Below, piece after piece: positions 16,188-24,722 of a stretch of 64,000 nucleotides of DNA. The notes beneath the pieces are model-generated. The model saw nothing but the letters and a program-made list of their open reading frames with translations, searched no databases and had not been told where the DNA came from. The translations under genes were made by a program, and so were the position numbers. This stretch comes from Nonomuraea harbinensis (GTDB lineage Bacteria; Actinomycetota; Actinomycetes; Streptosporangiales; Streptosporangiaceae): positions 1 to 64,000 of the forward strand of contig NZ_JAHKRN010000045.1 of NCBI RefSeq assembly GCF_019396385.1, written 5' to 3'. How positions within the stretch are numbered: the first letter of the stretch is position 1; the number at the start of each line of letters is the position of its first letter.

Positions 16188-16925
16188 ATGGCGGGTTACG
16201 CTGTGGCCGTGCCGACCGACCGCGCCGCTGCTCCGGCGTACCAGGACCTGGCGAGCCGGCTGAGGGAGCAGATTCTCGCCGGCCAGTTGAAGCCCGGCGA
16301 CCGGCTCCCGGTGGAGCCGGAGCTGTGCGCCATGTACGGCGTGAGCCGCAGCACGGTGCGCGAGGCGCTGCGCGTCCTCTCCAGCGAGGGCCTGCTGGTC
16401 ACCCGCAGGGGAGTGGCCGGGGGCAGTTTCGTGGTCCACCCCGACCCCGAGCACATCAAGCACTACCTGCGCTCCAGCTTCGCGCTGTTCACCGACGCCG
16501 GCTCGGTGGCCAACCTGCTGGAGGTCCGGTGCCTGCTGGAGGTGCCCGCCGCCGGGCTGGCCGCCGAGCGCAGGTCCCCCGAGCAGCTGGAGGCCCTGCG
16601 GCGGTCCCTGGTCAAGCCGCGCCGTGACCGGGGGCGCGGGTTCGCCGCCAACCGGGGCTTCCACGAGGTGCTGCTCGCCGCGGCGGGCAACCCGCTGCTG
16701 ACCGCCGTGACCGCGCCCGTGTTCGGCGTGCTGGAGAGCAGGTTCGCCCGCGACGAGGCGGCGTCCGACTTCTTCGAGCGGGTCGACCGCGACCACCGGG
16801 AGATCTTCGGGGCCGTCGAGTCCGGCGACCGTGAGGCCGCCGAGCGGGCCCAGCGCGAGCATCTGGAGCACCTGCGCGAGACCTACACGCGCATCGACAG
16901 GGAGCGACGCCAGAACGGCGACTAG
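16188..16925 (+). CDS. GntR-family transcriptional regulator, FCD (FadR-like) subfamily
   Basis: A 245-residue regulator. A winged helix-turn-helix (residues ~14-75) contains A-Y-Q-D-L-A-S-R-L-R-E-Q-I and V-S-R-S-T-V-R-E-A-L-R-V-L. The C-terminal helical FCD effector domain (~90-225) has the family's E-x-R-x-L-L-E start and metal/ligand His residues (F-H-E-V-L-L; D-H-R-E-I-F). FCD proteins usually bind carboxylic acids or acyl compounds and repress degradation genes. The operator 16142-16166 upstream suggests it is itself in the regulon. It is a candidate reader of the GTCTGAYGT element. No clear ribosome-binding site precedes this ATG. Confidence 0.92.
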   Translation: MAGYAVAVPTDRAAAPAYQDLASRLREQILAGQLKPGDRLPVEPELCAMYGVSRSTVREALRVLSSEGLLVTRRGVAGGSFVVHPDPEHIKHYLRSSFALFTDAGSVANLLEVRCLLEVPAAGLAAERRSPEQLEALRRSLVKPRRDRGRGFAANRGFHEVLLAAAGNPLLTAVTAPVFGVLESRFARDEAASDFFERVDRDHREIFGAVESGDREAAERAQREHLEHLRETYTRIDRERRQNGD

Positions 16926-16927
16926 CC

Positions 16928-16988
16928 GAAACGTCGTTGCGTAGAGCGGAACACCGCCTTGACCCTCGAATGGTCTGACGTTTAGGCT
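16928..16988 (+). promoter_or_regulatory. Promoter with tripartite operator, site 6
   Basis: Operator GAAAC-gtc-GTTGC-(7 nt)-GGAAC at 16928-16952, starting two bases after the GntR stop. Then TTGACC 16959-16964, 18-nt spacer, TAGGCT 16983-16988. Unlike the other sites, the operator lies upstream of the -35, so the bound protein may act differently here, for example as an activator. Confidence 0.8.
16973..16981. promoter_or_regulatory. GTCTGACGT element (second shared motif)
   Basis: GTCTGACGT sits in the -35/-10 spacer of the MaoC operon promoter, in opposite relative orientation to the copies at 15093 and 40454. It lies 48 nt after the GntR gene. Confidence 0.5.
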
Positions 16989-17024
16989 CTGGCTGTCAGC
17001 GTGAGGCCAGAGCGAGGAAATGTC

Positions 17025-17546
17025 ATGAGTGTCAAACCGGGCTGGCAGGGCCGGTACTTCGAGGACTTCGAAGTCGGGGACGTGTATCAGCATCCACTCG
17101 GCAGGACCGTCTCCGAGGCGGACAACACCTGGTTCACGCTCCTCACGATGAACACCAACCAGATGCACTTCAACGCGGAGTACGCGGCGAAGTCGGAGTT
17201 CGGCAAGCCCCTCGTGGTCTCCACCTTCACGGTGGCCATCGCCGTCGGGCAGAGCGTCACCGACCTCACCCAGAACGCCTTCGCCAACCTGGGCTGGACC
17301 GACATCCGGATGACCCACCCGGTGTTCGCGGGCGACACGCTGTGGAGCGAGTCGATCGTGCTGGAGAAGCGCGAGTCCGGCAGCCGCCCGCACGCCGGCA
17401 TCGTCACCGTGAAGACCAGGACGCTCAACCAGGACGGCAAGGAGGTCTGCTCGTTCAAGCGGACCTTCTACGTCTACCGGCGCGGCGCCGAGCAGATCGA
17501 GGGCCTGTTCCCGACAGCGGAACAGCCGCTCGCCCTGGAGGACTGA
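17025..17546 (+). CDS. MaoC-like hot-dog dehydratase/hydratase (copy 1)
   Basis: A 173-residue hot-dog protein starting with the Y-F-E-D-F-E-V-G-D opening of MaoC dehydratases. The active-site loop reads M-N-T-N-Q-M-H-F-N-A-E-Y-A, keeping His but with Asn where Asp is usual, as in mesaconyl-CoA-hydratase-like proteins. It would add or remove water at a CoA thioester double bond. ATG 17025 follows GAGGAAA; a GTG at 17001 is less likely. It heads a long plus-strand operon that runs to about 28149, with nearly every junction overlapping. Confidence 0.88.
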   Translation: MSVKPGWQGRYFEDFEVGDVYQHPLGRTVSEADNTWFTLLTMNTNQMHFNAEYAAKSEFGKPLVVSTFTVAIAVGQSVTDLTQNAFANLGWTDIRMTHPVFAGDTLWSESIVLEKRESGSRPHAGIVTVKTRTLNQDGKEVCSFKRTFYVYRRGAEQIEGLFPTAEQPLALED

Positions 17547-18593
17547 GTGCGCATCACCTACGGCCCGTGGGGCGAGACCCTGGAGGAGCAGGCCGCCGCC
17601 GCCCGCGCCGCCGAGGAGGCGGGCGCGGAGGTCGTGTGGGTGCCCGAGCTGCACCGCAGCGCGACCGTGTCGGCCGCGGCGCTCGCCCAGGCCACCGGCA
17701 CCGCCCGGGTCGGCACCGCGATCGCGCTGGCGTTCACCCGCAGCCCGATGGTGACCGCGCTGGAGGCGCTCGACCTGGACGAGCTGTCCGGCGGCCGGTT
17801 CGTGCTCGGGCTCGGCTCCGGGGTCAAGCGGCTCAACGAGGACTGGCACAACGCCCGCTGGGGCAAGCCGGTCGGCCACCTGCGCGAGACCGTCCGCTAC
17901 CTGCGCCACTTCTGGGAGCACTGCGGCACCGGTGAGCCGATGGTGCTCGAAGGCGAGCACGAGCCGATGCGGATCGTCGGCTACCAGCGCCCCTTCCCGG
18001 TCGTCCGCACCCGGATCCCGATCTACCTGGCGGCCGTCGGCCCGGCGATGACCAGGCTCGCCGCCGAGATCGGCGACGGCTGGATCTCCCACGAGCTGTG
18101 CTCGCCCTCCTACCTGGCCGAGCGCATCCTGCCGGAGATCGAGGCCGGGCTCGCCAAGGCCCACGTCGATGAGCGCGGCAAGAGGCGCGGCGACCTCGAC
18201 CTCGTCGTCTCCGCCGCCTGCTCGGTCGACGACGACCCGAAGCTGGCCCGCCGCCGCGCCGCCGGACTGGTCGGCTTCTACGCGAGCGTGCGCAGCTACG
18301 CCGACTTCTTCGCCTTCCACGACCTGGCCGCCGAGCAGGAGACCGTGATCGAGGCCTTCCGCGGCGGGCGCGGCGCCGACCACCTCGGGGACGTGGTGAC
18401 CGACCGCATGGTGGACGCGCTCACCCTCGCCGGCACCCGCGACGAGGTACGGGAGCGGATCGCCGCCTACGAGGGCCTCGCCGGCTCCGTCAAGCTGACC
18501 CCGCCCACGCACGGCCTGCCGGCCGCCGAGACCAGGGCGGCGCAGCGATCCATCATCCGCCTCATCGCCGACATCACGGGAGGACGAGCGTGA
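17547..18593 (+). CDS. LLM-class (luciferase-like) oxidoreductase, probably F420- or FMN-dependent
   Basis: A 348-residue TIM-barrel flavin enzyme of the bacterial-luciferase superfamily. It lacks a long N-terminal extension and opens R-I-T-Y-G-P-W-G. It carries the characteristic G-G-R-F-V-L-G-L-G-S-G and V-G-P-A-M-T-R-L-A-A-E-I-G-D-G-W segments typical of actinobacterial F420-dependent members. Role: two-electron reduction or oxygenation of a pathway compound, cofactor not provable by eye. The GTG start abuts the MaoC stop, and the stop overlaps the CoA-transferase GTG, so translation is coupled. Confidence 0.9.
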   Translation: MRITYGPWGETLEEQAAAARAAEEAGAEVVWVPELHRSATVSAAALAQATGTARVGTAIALAFTRSPMVTALEALDLDELSGGRFVLGLGSGVKRLNEDWHNARWGKPVGHLRETVRYLRHFWEHCGTGEPMVLEGEHEPMRIVGYQRPFPVVRTRIPIYLAAVGPAMTRLAAEIGDGWISHELCSPSYLAERILPEIEAGLAKAHVDERGKRRGDLDLVVSAACSVDDDPKLARRRAAGLVGFYASVRSYADFFAFHDLAAEQETVIEAFRGGRGADHLGDVVTDRMVDALTLAGTRDEVRERIAAYEGLAGSVKLTPPTHGLPAAETRAAQRSIIRLIADITGGRA

Positions 18594-19921
18594 GACCGCT
18601 GGAAGACGTCCGGATCATCGCCGTCGAGCAGTACGGCGCGGGCCCGTTCGGCAGCGTGCACCTGGCCGACCTGGGCGCCGAGGTGATCAAGATCGAGGAC
18701 CCGCGGGCCGGCGGCGACGTCGGCCGCTACGTGCCCCCGTACGCCGAGGGCGAGGACTCGCTGTTCTTCGAGACCTTCAACCGCAACAAGCGCAGCCTCT
18801 CCCTGGACCTGTCCAGCCCGGAGGGCCGCGCGGTCTTCGAGGACCTCGTCAAGGTCAGCGACGCCGTCTACAGCAACCTGCGCGGCGACGTGCCGGCCAA
18901 GATCGGCATCACCTACGACGACCTCAAGCACCTCAACCCGGCCATCGTGTGCTGCTCGCTGACCGGCTTCGGCATGACCGGGCCGCGCAGCAAGGAGCCC
19001 GGCTACGACTACGTGCTCCAGGGCCTGGCCGGGTGGATGGACCTCACCGGCGACCCGGAGGGGCCGCCGACCAAGTCCGGCCTGTCGATGGTCGACTACT
19101 CCGGCGGGTTCGTGGCGGCGATCTCGCTGCTGGCCGGCCTGCACGCGGCCCGCAGGGACGGGGTCGGCATGGACTGCGACGTCAGCCTGTACGACACCGC
19201 CATAGGGCTGCTGACCTACCCGGCGGTCTGGCACCTCAACGCCGGGTTCGTCCCCGAGCGCACCCGTCACTCCGCGCACCCGTCGCTGGTGCCGTTCCAG
19301 GCGTTCGAGGCGGCCGACGGGTGGCTGGTGGTCGGCTGCGCCAAGGAGAAGTTCTGGCAGCGGCTCGCCGTGGTGATCGGTCACCCCGAGTGGGCCGGCG
19401 ACCCGCGCTTCGCCACCTTCGCCGACCGGCGGCGCAACAAGGACGTGCTGCTGCCCCTGCTGGAGGCGATCTTCCGGCGGCGCACGGTCGACGAGTGGCT
19501 GAAGCCGCTCTACGCCGCCTCCATCCCGTGCGGCCCGATCAACGACGTGCCCGCGGCCATGAAGGAGGAGCACACCCTCGCCCGCGACCTGCTGGTGGAG
19601 ACCGAGCACCCGCACTGGGGCACCGTCCGCCAGGTCGCCTCCCCGGTCCGGGTCGGCGCCTACCGTCCCGCCTACCGCCGCGCGCCCCGCCGCAACGAGG
19701 ACTTCGGCCACGTCGTCCGCGACCTCCTCGGCTACGACGACACCCGGATCGACACCCTCACCAGCGCCGGCGCCTTCGGCCCGCTTCCCGACGGCGACAC
19801 CACGCCGTCTTCCGGCGGCGCTGTCCCGGCTTCCGGTGGGGACGCCGCGCCGGCTTCCGGCGGCGGGGCGGCTGCCTCCGGTGGGGGGGCTTCGGAGGGT
19901 GTGGGGGCGGTGGGGTCGTGA
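18590..19921 (+). CDS. CaiB/BaiF family (class III) CoA-transferase, copy 1
   Basis: A 443-residue class III CoA-transferase. It has the opening D-V-R-I-I-A-V-E-Q-Y-G-A-G-P-F, A-D-L-G-A-E-V-I-K-I-E-D and the N-K-R-S-L-S-L-D-L motif. The region G-Y-D-Y-V-L-Q-G-L-A-G should hold the catalytic Asp. It would move CoA between a donor thioester and a pathway acid. The last ~45 residues are a Ser/Gly/Ala-rich tail (A-P-A-S-G-G-G repeats) beyond the normal end, another low-complexity addition. Start and stop both overlap neighbours by four bases. Confidence 0.92.
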   Translation: MRPLEDVRIIAVEQYGAGPFGSVHLADLGAEVIKIEDPRAGGDVGRYVPPYAEGEDSLFFETFNRNKRSLSLDLSSPEGRAVFEDLVKVSDAVYSNLRGDVPAKIGITYDDLKHLNPAIVCCSLTGFGMTGPRSKEPGYDYVLQGLAGWMDLTGDPEGPPTKSGLSMVDYSGGFVAAISLLAGLHAARRDGVGMDCDVSLYDTAIGLLTYPAVWHLNAGFVPERTRHSAHPSLVPFQAFEAADGWLVVGCAKEKFWQRLAVVIGHPEWAGDPRFATFADRRRNKDVLLPLLEAIFRRRTVDEWLKPLYAASIPCGPINDVPAAMKEEHTLARDLLVETEHPHWGTVRQVASPVRVGAYRPAYRRAPRRNEDFGHVVRDLLGYDDTRIDTLTSAGAFGPLPDGDTTPSSGGAVPASGGDAAPASGGGAAASGGGASEGVGAVGS

Positions 19922-21498
19922 CCGTCGCGCGTACTCTCGTGGCCTGGGCGCTCGGGCCCGGGCCGGCGGGCGCGCCCGAGGAGGTGCGGGAGGCCGCGTG
20001 CAGGCATCTGCTCGACGGGTTCGGCACCGCCGTCGCGGGCGGCCGGGCCGGGGCGGCGGCGCCCGCGATCGCCGTCGCCCGCGGGCTCGGGGGGCCGCCC
20101 GAGTCGGGGATTCCCGGGACCGGGGGGCGCGGGTCGGCGGTGGCGGCGGCGCTGGCCACCGGGACGCTCGTGCACGCGCTCGACTTCGACGACACACACG
20201 CGGGCGGGCTGGTGCACGCGACCGCCGCGGTGCTGCCCGCCGCGCTCGCCGTCGGTGAACAGACCGGCGCGAGCGGCGCCGAGACGCTCGCCGCCGCCAT
20301 CGCCGGGTACGAGACCGTGTGCCGGCTCGGCGCCGCCGCGCCGCACGCCTTCCACGCCCGCGGCCTCCACGCCACCATGGCGTGCGGCGTGCTGGCCGCC
20401 GCCGTCGTGGCGGCCCGGCTGATGCGCCTCGACCCCGCCACCGCCGTGGACGCGCTGGGCATCGCCGGCAGCCAGGCGGGGGGCCTGCTGGAGTTCCTGT
20501 CGACCGGCGCGTCCACCAAGCAGCTGCACCCCGGCCTGGCCTCGGCGTCGGGCATCCTGGCCGCCCGGCTCGCGGCGGCCGGCGCCAGCGGTCCCGACAC
20601 CGTGATCGAGGGCCCGCACGGCCTCTACGCGGCCCTGGCGGCCCGCCCCGCGGACATCGCCCGCATCACCGACGGCCTGGGCGAGACGTGGGAGACCACC
20701 CGCATCACCGTCAAGCCGTACCCGGCCTGCCAGCTCATGCACGCCACCCTGGACGCCGCCGCCGACGCCCTCCGCGAAGCAACTCTGGGCGACAGGACCG
20801 CCCAGCCGCGTACGACCTCGCACGACGGGGAGACCCGCCCGCCGCGCCCCGGTGAGGAGGCTCGCGCGGCCCGGCCTGGCGAAGAGGCCAGTGTGGACCG
20901 CCCCGGTGAGGAGGCTCGCGTGGACCGGCCCGGCGACGAGGCCCGTGGGGACCGGCCCGGCGGGGAGACCCGCGCGGCCCGGCTCGGTGAGGAGGTGGTC
21001 GAGGTGATCGCGTATGTGCATCCCGACAGTGCCTCCATCGTGTGCGAGCCCGCCGACCGCAAGGTCGCGCCGCGAACCCCGTACGACGCGAAGTTCTCGC
21101 TGCCCTGGAGTGTGGCGGCGCTGCTGCTGGACGGTGAGGTCACGCTCGGCACGTACGAGCCCGGCAGGCTGCGCCGCCACGACGTCGCCGCGCTCGCGGC
21201 CCGCGTCCGCACCGAGGTCACCCCGTTCCCCGGCGTCGCCGCCGACGCGCCCGGCCACGTGCGGCTGCGGCTGGCCGGCGGGCGGGAGGTCGAGGGCAGG
21301 GTGCCGAGCAGCGCCGGCGGCCCGGGCAACCCGCTGAGCGAGGCCGCGCTGCTCGCGAAGTTCACCGCCAACGCGGGCGGGCCGTCACCGGAGGCGGACG
21401 AGCTGGCCCACCGGATCCGCGCGCTGGCCGCCGAGCCCGACCTGACCGCCATCGCCGCGCTCGCCGACCGGCTCGCGGCCCCGGAGGAGAACGCATGA
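19918..21498 (+). CDS. MmgE/PrpD family protein with internal repeat insertion (copy 1)
   Basis: A 526-residue MmgE/PrpD protein (2-methylcitrate dehydratase/iminodisuccinate epimerase superfamily). The motif H-A-L-D-F-D-D-T-H lies near residue 100 and K-P-Y-P-A-C-Q near 265. Between them and the C-terminal domain sits a ~55-residue insert of 9-residue repeats (R-P-G-E-E-A-R-x-x), making it longer than the usual 440-480. The family dehydrates or epimerises small polyacids. GTG 19918 overlaps the CoA-transferase stop and its own stop overlaps the Rid gene. A second family member is at 28206-29621. Confidence 0.88.
   Translation: MTVARTLVAWALGPGPAGAPEEVREAACRHLLDGFGTAVAGGRAGAAAPAIAVARGLGGPPESGIPGTGGRGSAVAAALATGTLVHALDFDDTHAGGLVHATAAVLPAALAVGEQTGASGAETLAAAIAGYETVCRLGAAAPHAFHARGLHATMACGVLAAAVVAARLMRLDPATAVDALGIAGSQAGGLLEFLSTGASTKQLHPGLASASGILAARLAAAGASGPDTVIEGPHGLYAALAARPADIARITDGLGETWETTRITVKPYPACQLMHATLDAAADALREATLGDRTAQPRTTSHDGETRPPRPGEEARAARPGEEASVDRPGEEARVDRPGDEARGDRPGGETRAARLGEEVVEVIAYVHPDSASIVCEPADRKVAPRTPYDAKFSLPWSVAALLLDGEVTLGTYEPGRLRRHDVAALAARVRTEVTPFPGVAADAPGHVRLRLAGGREVEGRVPSSAGGPGNPLSEAALLAKFTANAGGPSPEADELAHRIRALAAEPDLTAIAALADRLAAPEENA
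20845..21006 (+). repeat. Six 27-bp tandem repeats inside the PrpD gene
   Basis: Units encode R-P-G-E-E-A-R-A-A, R-P-G-E-E-A-S-V-D, R-P-G-E-E-A-R-V-D and three more diverged copies. Frame is preserved. The array sits between the two catalytic domains, probably as a charged surface loop. Confidence 0.92.
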
Positions 21499-22661
21499 CA
21501 CTCAACGCCATCCGTCCCGACCACTTCCCCTGGTTCCGCTACGAGGGGTACTCCTTCTCGCTCGGCCTCACGCACGGCGCCGACGCCTGGCTGTCCGGCC
21601 ACTCGGCCAGCGAGCACGACCCGGAGAGCGGCCGCATGGTGGTCAAGGGCGGCATGACCGACCAGGCCAGGACCGCGTACGCGAAGATCGAGAGGATCCT
21701 GGAGGCCGCGGGACTCACCTTCCAGGACGTCACCAAGATCACCGAGAACGTCACCCTCCACGGCCTCGGCCACTACCCGGAGGCCGAGGCCGTCCGGCAG
21801 GAGGTCTTCGGCGAGCACCGGCCCGCCGTCAGCACGGTGATCGTCGAGCGGCTGCTGCGCCCGGCGGCGTTCATCGAGATCGAGGTGCACGCGAGCCCCG
21901 GCGGGCCCAAGGCCGTCTCCGAGGGCGGGGTGGCCGAGACGGCCGACGGCGCCGTGTTCCTGCCGACCCTGCTGCCCGTCGACGAGCACGGCGCGGTGGT
22001 GCACGAGGGCGACCTGGTCGGCCAGTACGCCTACTGCCTGGACAAGGCCGACCGGCTGCTGCGCGGCGCCGGGCTGTCGCTCGACGCCGCCGTGACCACG
22101 TACGACTACAGCACCCCCGCCACCCGCGACGTCTACCGGCGCACCCATCGGGCGCGCAAGGAGCGGCTCGGCGGCGCGGGCGTCTACCCGGGCGCGGGCG
22201 GCATCCTGATGAGCGAGCTGCACCGGCCTGGCGTGCTCGTCGCGCTGGAGGTCACCGCCTCCCGCCACCCGCTGGAGGCCGTCAACCCCGGCTGGTCCCG
22301 CTACGACACGCTCACCTACACGCCCGGCGTCAAGGCCGGCGGCATGCTGTGGATGAGCGGCTTCGCCTCGCTCGACATGGAGACGCAGGAGGTCCTGCAC
22401 CCCGGCGACGTGGTCGCCCAGGCCGAGGTCACCTACGACGCGATCGGGCAGGTGCTGGCCGCCGCCGGGGCCGGGCCGGAGCACCTGATCTCCACGATCG
22501 AGTTCGTCTGCCCGGACGGGCTGGCCGGCTACCGGGGCGTGGCGGGGGTGCGCAAGGAGCGGCTGCGCGAGCCGTGGCCGGCCTCCACCGGCGCGCTCTG
22601 CGCCGGCCTGCTGCGGCCGGAGTTCCTGCTGGAGGTCTTCCCCACGGCGGTGCTGCCATGA
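21495..22661 (+). CDS. Rid-family (YjgF/UK114) protein, two tandem domains
   Basis: A 388-residue protein with two RidA-like folds. The first (~1-130) has R-P-A-V-S-T-V-I-V-E-R-L-L-R-P-A-A-F-I-E-I-E-V, containing a conserved Arg/Glu pair; the second (~270-385) has G-G-M-L-W-M-S-G-F and P-E-F-L-L-E-V-F. Between them is a less conserved domain that may be a third degenerate copy. RidA hydrolyses reactive enamines/imines from dehydratases and amino-acid-like substrates, so this hints at a nitrogen-containing substrate. ATGA overlap with the PrpD stop. Confidence 0.85.
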   Translation: MTLNAIRPDHFPWFRYEGYSFSLGLTHGADAWLSGHSASEHDPESGRMVVKGGMTDQARTAYAKIERILEAAGLTFQDVTKITENVTLHGLGHYPEAEAVRQEVFGEHRPAVSTVIVERLLRPAAFIEIEVHASPGGPKAVSEGGVAETADGAVFLPTLLPVDEHGAVVHEGDLVGQYAYCLDKADRLLRGAGLSLDAAVTTYDYSTPATRDVYRRTHRARKERLGGAGVYPGAGGILMSELHRPGVLVALEVTASRHPLEAVNPGWSRYDTLTYTPGVKAGGMLWMSGFASLDMETQEVLHPGDVVAQAEVTYDAIGQVLAAAGAGPEHLISTIEFVCPDGLAGYRGVAGVRKERLREPWPASTGALCAGLLRPEFLLEVFPTAVLP

Positions 22662-23158
22662 GCCTGCTGAGCGACGAGCTCCGCGCCATGATCGGCACGG
22701 AGGTCACCTACACCGCGCCGGAGGAGCTGGGCCGGGCCGCCATCCGCTACTTCGCCAAGGCCGTCGGCGACGACAACCCGCTCTACACCGACGACGCCTA
22801 CGCCCGCGAGCACGGCCTCCCGGGCGTGGTCGCGCCGCCGACGCTGATCTGCGAGACCAACCAGTACGCCGACGTGCCGCCCGACGCCGACGGGTACGCG
22901 GGCCACGACTGGCACATCGACATCCCGGGCAGCAGGAAGGTGCGCGGCGGCAACGCGTACACCTTCCACCGGCACGTCCGCCCGGACGACGTGATCACCG
23001 CCACCTGGCGGCTGGAGGGCGCCACCGAGCGCCGCACGTCCGGAGGGCAGGACATGCTCGTCGTCTCCTCCGTCGCCACCTACACCAACCAGGCCGGCGA
23101 CCTGCTCTGCACCAACGAGGAGACCATCATCTACGTCGCGCGGAAGGAGGACCGGTGA
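22658..23158 (+). CDS. FAS1-like/MaoC N-terminal-type dehydratase subunit (copy 2)
   Basis: A 166-residue hot-dog protein of the FAS1-like dehydratase type. It has A-V-G-D-D-N-P-L-Y-T-D-D-A-Y-A, where Tyr replaces the catalytic His of active MaoC subunits, then A-P-P-T-L near residue 64. Such half-proteins normally pair with an active MaoC partner (HadA/HadB or ChsH1/ChsH2 style), and the next gene fits that role. ATG overlaps the Rid stop. Predicted job: bind the acyl tail in a heteromeric enoyl-CoA hydratase. Confidence 0.85.
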   Translation: MSLLSDELRAMIGTEVTYTAPEELGRAAIRYFAKAVGDDNPLYTDDAYAREHGLPGVVAPPTLICETNQYADVPPDADGYAGHDWHIDIPGSRKVRGGNAYTFHRHVRPDDVITATWRLEGATERRTSGGQDMLVVSSVATYTNQAGDLLCTNEETIIYVARKEDR

Positions 23159-23580
23159 CAGCACCGCGGGTCACACCCGGCGCGGAGGTGCCGCCGCTGG
23201 AGCGGACCATCGACCTGCGCGCCATGGTCGCCTACGCCGGCGCCACCTGGGACTGGCACCGGCTCCACTACGACCCCGACTACCTGGCGCCGCGCGGGCT
23301 GCCGGCGCCGGTCGTGGACGGGCAGGTGTTCGGGGCGCTCCTGGCCGAGCAGGTGCAGGACTGGCTCGGGCCGCGCGCGTTCGTGCGCCGCCTGCACTTC
23401 CGGTTCAAGAACCTCGTCTTCGCCGGCGAGACCGTCCGCTGCGTCGGCCGGGTGACCGCCGTCGAGGGCGGCGTCGTCCAGGTCGAGCAGCGGGTGCTCA
23501 TCATCGACGGCGAACTGCCGGAGCGGGTGGCGGTCGAGCCGGCCGGAGCGGAGATCGTGCTCGGCGGGGAGGCCTCATGA
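23155..23580 (+). CDS. MaoC-like enoyl-CoA hydratase subunit (copy 3)
   Basis: A 141-residue hot-dog protein carrying the W-D-W-H-R-L-H-Y-D-P motif, which supplies the His/Asp machinery missing in the preceding subunit. Later G-Q-V-F-G-A-L-L-A and F-R-F-K-N-L are typical of HadB-like hydratases. Most likely it forms a heteromer with the upstream product to hydrate an unsaturated acyl-CoA. GTG start overlaps the previous stop (GTGA), and its own stop overlaps the thiolase-like gene, arguing for stoichiometric synthesis of all three. Confidence 0.87.
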   Translation: MTAPRVTPGAEVPPLERTIDLRAMVAYAGATWDWHRLHYDPDYLAPRGLPAPVVDGQVFGALLAEQVQDWLGPRAFVRRLHFRFKNLVFAGETVRCVGRVTAVEGGVVQVEQRVLIIDGELPERVAVEPAGAEIVLGGEAS

Positions 23581-24722
23581 CCGCCGTCGCCATCGCCGGC
23601 GCCGCCGAGAGCGACCTCGGCGTCACCGGCAGGTCGATACTCGGGCTGCAGACCCAGGCGGTGACCAGGGCACTGGCCGACGCCGGGCTCACCCTCGCCG
23701 ACGTGGACGGCGTGGCCACCACCGGGGTGTCCCGGTTCTCGGCCACCCAGCTCGCCGAGTATCTCGGGCTGCGCCCTTCCTGGACCGACTCCACCTTCGC
23801 GGGCGGGTCGGCGTTCGAGATGTACGTCGCCCGCGCGGTCCAGGCCATCGAGGCCGGCCAGTGCTCCACGGTCGTCGTCTCGTTCGCGTCCAACCAGCGC
23901 TCGGCGCGGTCCAGGTCGCTCGGCGGCGTGGTGGAGACGCACACGCCCGAGGCGCAGTTCGAGACGCCCTACGGGCCGCTGTACCCGATCTCGTACTACG
24001 CCATGGCCGCCCAGCAGTACCTGCACCGCTACGGCGGCACCCGCGAGCAGCTCGCCGAGGTCGCGGTCGCGGCCCGCGAGTGGGCGCTGCTCAACCCGGC
24101 CGCCTACCGGCACGGGGCCGGGCCGCTCAGCGCCGCCGAGGTGCTCGCCGCGCCCATGGTGTCCACGCCGCTCACCTCGGCCGACTGCTGCCTGGTGACC
24201 GACGGCGGCGGCGCGATCGTGCTCACCTCGCTGGAGCGGGCCCGCGACCTGCGCAGACCGCCGGTCCGCGTGCTCGGCTACGGCGAGCGCACCACGAACA
24301 CGTCGATGACCGCCGTCGGCGACCTGACCGTGACCGGCGCCGTCGAGGCGGGCCGCGACGCGTTCGCCCGCGCCGGGCTCACCCCGGCCGACGTGGACGT
24401 GGCCGAGGTGTACGACTCGTTCACCATCACGGTCGTGCTCACCCTGGAGGCGCTCGGGTTCTGCGGCAGGGGCGAGGCGCTCGACTGGATCGCCGGCGGG
24501 CGCATCCGCCCGGGCGGCGACTTCCCGCTCGACACCTCGGGCGGCGGCCTGTCGTACTGCCACCCCGGCCAGTACGGGGTGCTGCTGCTCGTCGAGGCCG
24601 TCCGCCAGCTGCGCGGCGAGTGCGGCGAGCGGCAGGTGCCGGGCGCGGAGGTCGCGCTCGCCCACGGCACCGGCGGCATCCTGTCCACGCACGCGACCGT
24701 CCTGCTGGGGGTGGACCGGTGA
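23577..24722 (+). CDS. Thiolase-fold protein of the lipid-transfer/SCP-x (aldolase-like) type
   Basis: A 381-residue thiolase-superfamily protein. The usual nucleophile Cys region reads F-A-G-G-S-A-F, with no Cys; the C-terminal motif is Y-C-H-P-G-Q-Y-G and an H-G-T-G-G segment is present. Non-Cys members such as Ltp2 of steroid degraders are retro-aldolases acting with a DUF35 partner. The next gene encodes a DUF35 protein, so aldol cleavage of a beta-hydroxyacyl-CoA is more likely than thiolysis. Four-base overlaps on both sides. Confidence 0.85.
   Translation: MTAVAIAGAAESDLGVTGRSILGLQTQAVTRALADAGLTLADVDGVATTGVSRFSATQLAEYLGLRPSWTDSTFAGGSAFEMYVARAVQAIEAGQCSTVVVSFASNQRSARSRSLGGVVETHTPEAQFETPYGPLYPISYYAMAAQQYLHRYGGTREQLAEVAVAAREWALLNPAAYRHGAGPLSAAEVLAAPMVSTPLTSADCCLVTDGGGAIVLTSLERARDLRRPPVRVLGYGERTTNTSMTAVGDLTVTGAVEAGRDAFARAGLTPADVDVAEVYDSFTITVVLTLEALGFCGRGEALDWIAGGRIRPGGDFPLDTSGGGLSYCHPGQYGVLLLVEAVRQLRGECGERQVPGAEVALAHGTGGILSTHATVLLGVDR

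Noticed and set aside
15087..18512. Open frame of 1141 codons on the minus strand
   Set aside because: Only its C-terminal part (15087-16103) is a real MDR gene; the rest is antisense to GntR, MaoC and LLM genes.
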